A stretch of 22,095 nt of DNA from a virus: positions 1 to 22,095 of the IMG/VR virus record IMGVR_UViG_3300030090_002627. One strand, 5' to 3'. A program made the translations under genes and the position numbers. Below are positions 1-5,025 of this stretch, in pieces. A model generated the notes under the pieces. It worked only from the letters and a program-made list of their open reading frames with translations. It did no database searches and was not told where the DNA came from. Position 1 is the first letter of the stretch, and every line of letters starts with the position of its first letter.

Positions 1-72
1 CAAACATTTATAACAAATAAATATTTTTGTTACGATTGTTTTTTTACTTGTACAAAAATTGCTCAAACCTAA

Positions 73-148
73 AACACCCCTGACCTGTGAAAAAAAGAAC
101 AGGTAAACCCCAAATAGTCCATGTTTTTACCCTTTATTTTGGGGTGTT
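73..148. repeat. Cluster of inverted repeats with competing pairings
   Basis: Three overlapping inverted repeats lie upstream of the promoter. ACCTGT (83-88) pairs with ACAGGT (99-104) across a 10-base A-rich loop. GGGGTGTT (141-148) is the exact complement of AACACCCC (73-80). The overlapping TTTGGGGT (138-145) is the exact complement of ACCCCAAA (107-114). The last two pairings use the same bases, so they exclude each other. No T-tract follows any of the stems, so a simple terminator is not clear. The cluster could be the end of an upstream transcript, an operator or a replication-related site. The pairings are seen directly; the role is unknown. Confidence 0.45.
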
Positions 149-153
149 ATGTA

Positions 154-181
154 TTGACAATGGACTGCATTAGTATATAAT
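154..181 (+). promoter_or_regulatory. Sigma70-type promoter of the GHKL ATPase gene
   Basis: A perfect TTGACA (-35, 154-159) and a perfect TATAAT (-10, 176-181) are separated by 16 bases, one short of the optimal 17. Transcription would start near 187-189 and leave a leader of about 50 bases before the ATG at 238. Such a consensus match suggests strong reading by the host housekeeping polymerase, possibly early in infection. It is the only clear promoter of this kind in the window. Confidence 0.8.
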
Positions 182-186
182 TGGTT

Positions 187-236
187 GTAGAGATTTTAAT
201 TTTTTAATCTCAAAACAAACAATCTACGGAGGTAGA
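187..236 (+). promoter_or_regulatory. Structured leader with the ribosome binding site in a hairpin loop
   Basis: The leader holds GAGATT (190-195), complementary to AATCTC (206-211). It also holds GTAGA (187-191), TCTAC (223-227) and GTAGA (232-236), so the middle TCTAC can pair with either flanking GTAGA. In the downstream pairing, the loop is GGAG (228-231), the core of the ribosome binding site GGAGG (228-232), which sits 5 bases before the ATG. The stems are only 5-6 bp, so they would be weak. The complementarity is seen directly; a role in controlling translation is inferred. Confidence 0.35.
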
Positions 237-237
237 A

Positions 238-1440
238 ATGACTAAGAAAGTCGTAAATAAAAACAAGTCAGCATTTGAGGTTGACATCAAAGGTCTTAGA
301 GAACTCTTTGGTTCTGTTCCTGCATGGAGACACACAGTTGAATTAGTAACCAATGTATTCGATGAATTTTTAGGATATGTTGAAGGTGCTGATTCTCCAA
401 GTTCTTGTATTGTAGAACTTACAAAAGATGGCAACAGGCCTGCACAACTTAAGGTTCAAGATGATGGTGGTGGCTTCAAAGACCCAACCGACATCTACAC
501 ACTCTTTAGGACTACTGAAAAGAGAAACGACCCTACTGTTGCAGGCAGGTTTAATGCAGGTGAGAAACAACTTATTGCTGTTTCAAAGGAAGCTGTGATT
601 AAGACCAGGAATTACACCGTTACTTTTAAAGATGGAGTGAGGAATACTACCAAGCACAAAGATCCTAACTATCACAAAGGCACAACAGTTGAAGCTGTGC
701 TGCCTATGGTTAAAGGAGACTTTGAAACTGCTGTGGAAATGCTGAGTAATGTTATACCGCCAGAAGGCATAAGTTATGTCGTCAATGGTGAGATTATTCC
801 AAGACCTCAGTCAAAGCACAGTGTTGAAGTAACAATGCCAACTCCAGTCTTGCAGGAGATTGATGGAATTAACGCCATGAAAAACCTACAAAGGAAAACA
901 AAGGTAGAAATCTTTGAAGCAGCGACACCATGGCTTTATGAACTAGGTATTCCAGTGATGACTCTTGAAGATACTCAATTCAAGTATTCTTTGAATGTTC
1001 ATCAAAAGATACCTTTGTCCATGAGCAGAGACTTGGTGGCTAGAAACTACATCATGAAATTGATTGGTCTAGTCAACGAAGCATCTGCATTGGATGGTGT
1101 AATGCTTGTTGATGAGGAAGACCAAGGTGCTAATTTTGAGAAAGAAAGTATGTCCTACATCAAGGATGTAACTGCTCTTTCCAAGATTCACAACACTGTT
1201 AGACCTAACTCGTTGTTGTGGTCTCAAAACATCAGTGCAAATATAAAAGCACAAGAAGATGGAATGGACATTACACAACGAGGAACTTACGACCAAGCAA
1301 CTTTAAAAAGATTGACTGATAATAATATTACTCAATCAACTAATGTTGCGTATGGAAACTATACGCCTACGATGCCACAACCTATGATTGAACCGAATGT
1401 GGTGCAGTCATGCCCAGAGTGTGGTTTCAGACTTAACTAA
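238..1440 (+). CDS. GHKL-fold ATPase with C-terminal CxxC motif
   Basis: This 400-aa protein shows the Bergerat ATP-binding fold shared by Hsp90, gyrase B, MutL and histidine kinases. The N-box is ELVTNVFDE (E35, N39, D42), the G1 box is DDGGGF (75-80), and a G2-like glycine segment GRFNAGEK (103-110) and GTT (148-150) follow. No histidine-phosphorylation domain or topoisomerase domain is visible after it. The C-terminus ends with CPECGF (392-397), a single zinc-knuckle-like CxxC. The start is set by GGAGG five bases upstream and by the strong promoter. It is the only plus-strand gene here and converges with the late operon, so it probably belongs to another expression class. T4 rIIA is a phage GHKL-type protein, but kinship with it is only a guess. 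The ATPase fold is well supported; the substrate and role are unknown. Confidence 0.8.
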   Translation: MTKKVVNKNKSAFEVDIKGLRELFGSVPAWRHTVELVTNVFDEFLGYVEGADSPSSCIVELTKDGNRPAQLKVQDDGGGFKDPTDIYTLFRTTEKRNDPTVAGRFNAGEKQLIAVSKEAVIKTRNYTVTFKDGVRNTTKHKDPNYHKGTTVEAVLPMVKGDFETAVEMLSNVIPPEGISYVVNGEIIPRPQSKHSVEVTMPTPVLQEIDGINAMKNLQRKTKVEIFEAATPWLYELGIPVMTLEDTQFKYSLNVHQKIPLSMSRDLVARNYIMKLIGLVNEASALDGVMLVDEEDQGANFEKESMSYIKDVTALSKIHNTVRPNSLLWSQNISANIKAQEDGMDITQRGTYDQATLKRLTDNNITQSTNVAYGNYTPTMPQPMIEPNVVQSCPECGFRLN

Positions 1441-1453
1441 ATAACTAAGTCTT

Positions 1454-1476
1454 GGGCCTGGACTATAACTAGGCCC
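1454..1476. terminator. Hairpin between convergent genes
   Basis: GGGCCT (1454-1459) pairs with AGGCCC (1471-1476) across 11 bases. Two further inner pairs (G-T, then G-C) are possible. It lies between the stop of the GHKL gene (1440) and the stop of the zinc-ribbon gene, and its right arm touches that second stop codon. GC-rich arms at a convergent junction suggest a two-way terminator, but no long T-tract follows on either strand, so intrinsic termination would be weak. Confidence 0.5.
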
Positions 1477-1631
1477 TACATCCTAAAATCAAATTGATAA
1501 AACTTCTTTCGTTCTATTGTCTTCTCTTTGCATACTGGACACCTTTGGATTCTTTCTTCGTAGTTAGTGATAACCTCAAAGGTATCTTGGCTGCACTTAT
1601 CGTTTTTACAGATGTAGTCGTAGAGTGGCAT
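1476..1631 (-). CDS. Small FmdB-type zinc-ribbon protein
   Basis: This 51-aa protein begins MPLYDYIC, the hallmark opening of FmdB/CxxC_CXXC zinc-ribbon regulators, which usually open MPxYEYxC. The four likely zinc ligands are C8, C13, C31 and C34. The first pair is spaced CX4C rather than the usual CX2C, while the second is a normal CPVC. The frame stays open upstream to 1685, but the start chosen here matches the family and shares one base with the stop of the upstream gene (TAATG). It is the last gene of the minus-strand operon. The zinc-ribbon assignment is fairly secure; whether it binds DNA, RNA or protein is unknown. Confidence 0.75.
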   Translation of the reverse strand: MPLYDYICKNDKCSQDTFEVITNYEERIQRCPVCKEKTIERKKFYQFDFRM

Positions 1632-2902
1632 TACTGAGTTGCAGGTTCGGTTAGTAAGACTTCGATGTTGTCTGACACTTCCCAAAGAGTTGCGTTTGTT
1701 GTTGTAGCAACTACAAATTCTTTAGTAGCAAAGTTTTGATCATGGCCAAATGTTCCGTACTGTATAGTTAATAAGCCCAAGTTTAAATTCTTAAGTTCGC
1801 AAGTTCCACCTTTCGTAACAATGTTAGAAAGAATTAGTTTGTTTACTTTAGGTGTTGTTGTTGCAGTATCAGTATCAAGCCACAGTCGGTCAAATCTAGA
1901 TCCAGTCGTAATTAATTCCTTAGCCATATCGTAACCACCTGATATTCTTAAATCACGCTGAGTACCTGCTGTTTGAGCAATAGACTGACCATCACTTATA
2001 TTATCGTTGATCACTATCTTGTGTGCCTTGACATTGGATACAGTTAAAGATTTGCAAGTTACTCTATCAAACATCAGTTCTCCTATGTCTATTCCGACTG
2101 TCTTTCCGTCAATCAATAAGGCTTCTGTCTTACCACTAGGAAGTGTTGAATTAGTGTAATTATTTATAGACACATCTGTTATTGAGATTGTTTCAACTGC
2201 CGTATTGCCTACTACAATTCTAAGTGTATTATCTGAGGGATTATCTTTTCTCCATGCCATTCTTTTTTCTAGTTCTTCATCAGGCAGTTCTCCTGGTGCT
2301 GAATAAATACCAGCATCACCATTAGAGAAACTTCTCTGTTCAATAACCTCTGCCACCCCAACTGCTGCTCCAGAAGCTGTACCTATTCCTAGTAGAGCTA
2401 TGGCAAGCTGCGGGGATAGTCCGAAGGATCTTAACAGAGAATATGGTGATTTCAAAACATTGAAAAATCTTCTCCACTTAGCGGACTCACTATTTAAATA
2501 TTCAATCTTTTCAAATAACCAATCCCTAAACTCTACAAGTTCTCTGTAAAGTGTTACTGGAGAATATAATAAAGCCCTAGGAGTAGCCTTAATTCCCTCA
2601 TACAACGACTTTAAGCTACGAATATGTATTGCGTATCCAAATAAAATTAAACTCGCTGATACAGCAATTCCGTACCAATAGTATGACTGTAGAAGTTCTA
2701 GGTACTCAACACCAATCGTATAACCAACAATCCCAAAAGGTGTTTTTATGGGAGTAATTGACCACCACAAATTAACTGGATTAGAAAGCGTAACTGCAAG
2801 ACCAATAGATCCTAAAGCTACAGTAATCATAGTTATTGTGGCTAATATATAACTGCCAATTTTTCTAAATGGTACATTAACTTTTAATTTTGGAATCTTC
2901 AT
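1631..2902 (-). CDS. Membrane-anchored protein with beta-solenoid-like C-terminal half
   Basis: This 423-aa protein was not recognised as a named family. Three hydrophobic stretches (about residues 16-40, 75-94 and 163-186) look like membrane spans, with a basic, amphipathic stretch between the second and third. Residues 190-423 are soluble and contain repeated short hydrophobic strands such as SLTVSNVKAHKIVI and KLILSNIV, suggesting a beta-helix or beta-solenoid. A GTG at 2944 in frame would add 14 residues but has no ribosome binding site. The ATG at 2902 overlaps the stop of the 33-aa gene as ATGA and has AGGAG 13 bases upstream. The gene follows two tiny membrane-protein genes, so it may act at the cell envelope in lysis, exclusion or late assembly. 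That role is inference only. Confidence 0.7.
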   Translation of the reverse strand: MKIPKLKVNVPFRKIGSYILATITMITVALGSIGLAVTLSNPVNLWWSITPIKTPFGIVGYTIGVEYLELLQSYYWYGIAVSASLILFGYAIHIRSLKSLYEGIKATPRALLYSPVTLYRELVEFRDWLFEKIEYLNSESAKWRRFFNVLKSPYSLLRSFGLSPQLAIALLGIGTASGAAVGVAEVIEQRSFSNGDAGIYSAPGELPDEELEKRMAWRKDNPSDNTLRIVVGNTAVETISITDVSINNYTNSTLPSGKTEALLIDGKTVGIDIGELMFDRVTCKSLTVSNVKAHKIVINDNISDGQSIAQTAGTQRDLRISGGYDMAKELITTGSRFDRLWLDTDTATTTPKVNKLILSNIVTKGGTCELKNLNLGLLTIQYGTFGHDQNFATKEFVVATTTNATLWEVSDNIEVLLTEPATQ

Positions 2903-3000
2903 CTTGCGTTCAATTCTCCTATAATTATCATTCCTGCTAAACACAGGCCAAGCAAAACACTTGAGGTTATTAATTTTTTTTTCGCTTTCTTTTTACTCAC
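2899..3000 (-). CDS. 33-aa single-span membrane peptide (holin-like size)
   Basis: This very short gene starts with GTG. Its product has a strongly basic N-terminus (MSKKKAKKK), one hydrophobic span (about residues 10-27) and a short tail ending GELNAR. Both ends support it as real: the GTG overlaps the stop of the 51-aa gene as GTGA, and its stop overlaps the ATG of the 423-aa gene as ATGA. Those junctions match the coupling seen through the whole operon. A run of nine A's codes for KKK. Size and topology would suit a pinholin-like or antiholin-like peptide or a phage membrane accessory peptide, but no family was recognised. Confidence 0.6.
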   Translation of the reverse strand: MSKKKAKKKLITSSVLLGLCLAGMIIIGELNAR

Positions 3001-3152
3001 TCTTCTGATTCTAACACTTTAAATCCCAATCCTATAATTCCTCCTACACATCCTGTAGCAATTTCATTATATTCATAAAAAATTCCTAGGCATGACAATA
3101 TACCTAGAACAATGATTGCTAAAAATATCTGTGGTCTTAGTTTTCCCATCAT
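2997..3152 (-). CDS. 51-aa two-span membrane protein, holin candidate
   Basis: The product opens MMGKLRPQIFLAIIV and has two hydrophobic segments, about residues 9-26 and 31-46, the second containing GCVGGIIGLGF. It ends in the acidic tail LESEE. Two membrane spans, a basic start and a length of about 50 residues fit small class II holins, and similar short proteins recur near tail genes in marine phages, from memory rather than a search. The first ATG (3152) overlaps the stop of the 41-aa gene as ATGA, and the second ATG follows directly at 3149. The gene overlaps the next one by four bases. No endolysin is visible beside it, so the lysis role remains unproven. Confidence 0.65.
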   Translation of the reverse strand: MMGKLRPQIFLAIIVLGILSCLGIFYEYNEIATGCVGGIIGLGFKVLESEE

Positions 3153-3274
3153 TTCTTTTTCTTCTTTCTAAGTTTCTTGAAGTCTGCACCTGTAATCTTG
3201 TTTCTTGGAGGTGCAACTCTAGCTATCTTCATCTGTGCTTTACTGTATTTCTTTTTACCTTTTGGTTTTGGCAT
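3149..3274 (-). CDS. 41-aa lysine-rich protein
   Basis: The product begins MPKPKGKKKYSKAQMKIARV and ends with five lysines. More than one third of its residues are lysine or arginine. GAGG lies five bases before the ATG. The stop overlaps the ATG of the two-span membrane gene (ATGA). The central APPRNKITGADFKKL segment is not low-complexity and looks conserved in kind with short proteins in other marine phages. Function is unknown; nucleic-acid binding is the simplest guess for such a charge, but nothing in the sequence proves it. Confidence 0.7.
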   Translation of the reverse strand: MPKPKGKKKYSKAQMKIARVAPPRNKITGADFKKLRKKKKK

Positions 3275-3280
3275 AGTTCC

Positions 3281-3556
3281 TCACTTTTTCTTTTTATGTT
3301 TCTTTGCAAAGTTTCTAGCAGATTCTTTACTACGAAATCCCCAAGCTCTAAGTGCAAGAGCTAACCTGGTAGGTCTACCTTTCTTGTCTTTCATAGGCCC
3401 TGCCATACCACCAAATCGTGCAGCAAAACTAACTCTCCTTGGTGATGTACCTTTCTTTAGTGGTCTCTTGAGGTTTGACCCCTCAGTCCTTTTAAAAAAT
3501 GCACGACCTGCTGCATTAAGACCACCTTTAGGATTTTGAAACTTCTTTCTTGGCAT
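3281..3556 (-). CDS. Small basic phage protein, DUF6321-like
   Basis: This 91-aa protein carries the pattern GGLNAAGRAFFKRTEGSNLK, followed by RRVSFAARFGGMAGPMKD and GRPTRLALALRAWGF. From memory this matches the phage family DUF6321. The last 18 residues are basic and end KKHKKKK. Its ATG shares one base with the stop of the preceding gene (TAATG), and an AGG arginine codon near the end of that gene supplies the likely ribosome binding site. Family members are usually reported beside phage structural genes, and their function is unknown. The family number could be confirmed by a profile search. Confidence 0.75.
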   Translation of the reverse strand: MPRKKFQNPKGGLNAAGRAFFKRTEGSNLKRPLKKGTSPRRVSFAARFGGMAGPMKDKKGRPTRLALALRAWGFRSKESARNFAKKHKKKK

Positions 3557-3807
3557 TATTTCTTCTTCCTCTTAGTTGTAGTTTTTTTCTTTTTACCACC
3601 TCTAAGAAGATCTGAATCAGCTTTTCTTGCACCACCTTTACCGCTTACGAAAGACTTTACTCTTCCCATAGCCCACTGGTGAGCTGAAACCTTTGGTCTA
3701 CTACCAGATGAATAGTATGCACCAAGTCCTCTTTTATATACCTTATCAAGAGTAGACTTAGAGAATCTGCTTGCACCTGATATGCTTTTATATCTTCCTG
3801 CTGCCAT
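3556..3807 (-). CDS. Small basic phage protein, DUF5824-like
   Basis: The 83-aa product contains DKVYKRGLGAYYSSGSRP (about residues 21-38), then HQWAMGRVKSFVSGKGGARK, and ends in a lysine/arginine tail KKKKTTTKRKKK. The core resembles a small domain found in many phage and some giant-virus proteins, recalled as DUF5824. Both ends are coupled to neighbours by one-base TAATG overlaps. The conserved GAYYSSGSRP motif and aromatic residues suggest a folded domain rather than only a charged peptide. Function is unknown, and the family number is given from memory. Confidence 0.7.
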   Translation of the reverse strand: MAAGRYKSISGASRFSKSTLDKVYKRGLGAYYSSGSRPKVSAHQWAMGRVKSFVSGKGGARKADSDLLRGGKKKKTTTKRKKK

Positions 3808-4013
3808 TATCCTCTACTCCTTTGTTTACTTATTTTGTCCATCATGGCCTTAGTAAGTTTGCCTTGTCGGTAGAGTCTTGCAGTTCTTTTGATCTCCGCT
3901 TCTCTAGCCTTAGGGTTCTTTGCACCCCTAACATACTTCTTTGGCACACCTCCCTTTGTCTTGGGAACTGATGCGAACTTTCGTTTTTTCTTTTTTTTAG
4001 TTTTACTTGCCAT
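3807..4013 (-). CDS. 68-aa lysine/arginine-rich protein (MASK start, type 1)
   Basis: The product starts MASKTKKKKKRKF, then VPKTKGGVPKKYVRGAKNP and a predicted helix of AREAEIKRTARLYRQGKL, ending SKQRSRG. It is strongly basic throughout. The start overlaps the end of the preceding gene by 11 bases in another frame, and the stop shares a base with the next start. The segment GGVPKKYVRGAKNPKAREAEI looks well structured and familiar from marine phage genomes, but I cannot name a function. It may bind DNA, RNA or acidic host surfaces. Confidence 0.7.
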   Translation of the reverse strand: MASKTKKKKKRKFASVPKTKGGVPKKYVRGAKNPKAREAEIKRTARLYRQGKLTKAMMDKISKQRSRG

Positions 4014-4224
4014 TACCTTTTAGTATACCTAATCCATTTTTTCCTGCTAATGTAAGCCACTCTTGAGGAGTAACCTTTCCATCTTCCAGTATATCTGCGA
4101 ATAGGTTTCCTATTCTTACAAGCTCTTCTTTCTCATCTACATTTTTAAGTGTAGCTAAGAAGAACTTTACGATATTCTTGTATGGTTGTGGCATCAAAGG
4201 TAACAAGGATGTAAATAGTTTCAT
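4003..4224 (-). CDS. 73-aa helical protein of unknown function
   Basis: Unlike its neighbours this product is not lysine-rich. It begins MKLFTSLLPLMPQPYKNIV, continues with an amphipathic helix FFLATLKNVDEKEELVRIG, and has DGKVTPQEWLTLAGKNGLG near the end. The DGKVTPQEW segment recalls an EF-hand-like or helix-turn-helix-like turn, but a full calcium loop is not evident. The start overlaps the stop of the preceding gene as ATGA. The end overlaps the next gene by 11 bases. No family was recognised. Confidence 0.65.
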   Translation of the reverse strand: MKLFTSLLPLMPQPYKNIVKFFLATLKNVDEKEELVRIGNLFADILEDGKVTPQEWLTLAGKNGLGILKGNGK

Positions 4225-4421
4225 CTTCCTACTGCTTTCTGCGATTGTTTATGGGCTGCTGTAAACGAAGTACCCTTAGACATTCTTTTCTTCATGTCTC
4301 TAAGATGCTTTGCTGTGTGGTGTTTGCCATGTTTTTTCATAGCAGTCTGTTGCCTGGGAGTAAGGCCCGTTAGACTAACACCTTTGACAGTAATACTTTT
4401 TTTCTTAGCTTTACTTGCCAT
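4221..4421 (-). CDS. 66-aa basic helical protein (MASK start, type 2)
   Basis: The product begins MASKAKKKSITVKGVSL, then TGLTPRQQTAMKKHGKHH, and continues with basic helices to SFTAAHKQSQKAVGR. The TGLTPRQQxAMxxHxxHHT stretch occurs in many small phage proteins (from memory) and is rich in histidine and lysine. The ATG follows directly after the stop of the nested 27-aa gene (TAAATG) and overlaps the end of the coiled-coil gene by 11 bases. The end overlaps the next start as ATGA. Its first 12 coding bases are identical to those of the gene at 4013. Function is unknown. Confidence 0.7.
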   Translation of the reverse strand: MASKAKKKSITVKGVSLTGLTPRQQTAMKKHGKHHTAKHLRDMKKRMSKGTSFTAAHKQSQKAVGR

Positions 4422-4614
4422 TTACTTCTTTTTCTTTTTTCTCATTCCGTTTTTCTTCTTCTTCATTCCCTTTCCCATTTTCTTTTTGGTTGTGTGGTAA
4501 GGCATTTTTTAGCTCCTTATTTTCTCTATCTAAATCCAAGACTTTCAGTTCTAACTCTGCTATTCTTTGATTTCTAGTTTGTATTAATGTTAATAAATCT
4601 TGTTCGGTATTCAT
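4411..4614 (-). CDS. 67-aa coiled-coil protein with overprinted tail
   Basis: The first 38 residues form a likely coiled coil (LLTLIQTRNQRIAELELKVL and onward, with heptad leucines). The tail after about residue 40 is a low-complexity mix of Glu, Lys and Asn. That tail is exactly the region also read in another frame by the 27-aa gene, so its composition may be a by-product of coding for lysines in the other frame. AAAGGAG lies just upstream of the ATG. The stop falls 11 bases inside the next gene. It could be a small spanin-like, chaperone-like or scaffold-like helix, but no signal sequence or lipobox is present and the function is unknown. Confidence 0.6.
   Translation of the reverse strand: MNTEQDLLTLIQTRNQRIAELELKVLDLDRENKELKNALPHNQKENGKGNEEEEKRNEKKEKEVNGK
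4422..4505 (-). CDS. 27-aa lysine-rich gene nested in another frame
   Basis: The product is MPYHTTKKKMGKG followed by MKKKKNGMRKKKKK. It lies wholly inside the 3' part of the coiled-coil gene (4411-4614) in a different reading frame. It has one of the best ribosome binding sites of the region, AAGGAG seven bases before the ATG. Its TAA stop abuts the next ATG (TAAATG), so it fits the coupled chain. The MPYHT start is familiar from tiny basic proteins in marine phages, from memory. Because it is so short, proof of expression would need ribosome profiling or mass spectrometry. Confidence 0.55.
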   Translation of the reverse strand: MPYHTTKKKMGKGMKKKKNGMRKKKKK

Positions 4615-4624
4615 TTATCTCCTT

Positions 4625-5017
4625 TTATAGTGATTCTCCCAACAAGTCTATAATAGTTTGGTCTGCATAGGAAAGTGCTGATAATCTTTTAGCCCTTGCT
4701 ATTGCAAAACCTATTTTTCCTACATTATTAAATTTCCAACCTGCAATCCAAGATTTTTCTTGGTCTGTATAATCACTAGCACTATCGTATGTAACATTTA
4801 AAGTGCTTTGTAAAACAGATGGATTAACACTTACTAATTGATAATTTGTAATATTTACCATCGCTCTTAAATTTTCTACATCAGTATCAACAAGGGTTGA
4901 TTGAAAGTATCCATTTGACCAATTATAAATATCATTGTTATATCTTGAATCACTTAAATTATTTAACACAGCGACTTGTGCATCTGTAAAACCATCTGTA
5001 TCTTTCCATGTAGCCAT
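4625..5017 (-). CDS. 130-aa protein of unknown function next to the tail fibre
   Basis: The protein starts MATWKDTDGFTDAQVAVLNN and is mostly polar, with YNWSNGYFQ and KSWIAGWKFNNVGKIG motifs and a hydrophobic C-terminal helix ADQTIIDLLGESL. It has no signal peptide or membrane span. GGAGATATT precedes the ATG. It lies just after the tail-fibre gene in the operon, a place where short-tailed phages often keep fibre chaperones or small tail parts. That position is the only clue to its role. Confidence 0.65.
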   Translation of the reverse strand: MATWKDTDGFTDAQVAVLNNLSDSRYNNDIYNWSNGYFQSTLVDTDVENLRAMVNITNYQLVSVNPSVLQSTLNVTYDSASDYTDQEKSWIAGWKFNNVGKIGFAIARAKRLSALSYADQTIIDLLGESL

Positions 5018-5025
5018 AATATCTC

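Noticed and set aside
1632-1685. A longer N-terminus for the zinc-ribbon protein
   Set aside because: The extra 18 residues overlap the preceding gene and do not match the family, whose proteins start at the MPLYDY motif.
2903-2944. GTG at 2944 as the start of the 423-aa membrane protein
   Set aside because: No ribosome binding site precedes it, while the ATG at 2902 fits the ATGA overlap with the 33-aa gene and has AGGAG upstream.
3177-3539. Plus-strand frame encoding a Phe/Leu-rich, membrane-like protein
   Set aside because: It is the reverse reading of lysine-rich genes (AAA/AAG become TTT/CTT), which gives false hydrophobic stretches. The minus-strand genes are coupled and have start signals.
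4294-4500. Plus-strand Phe-rich frame that looks like transmembrane segments
   Set aside because: It is opposite the poly-lysine region of the coiled-coil, 27-aa and MASK genes, so the hydrophobicity is a mirror artefact.
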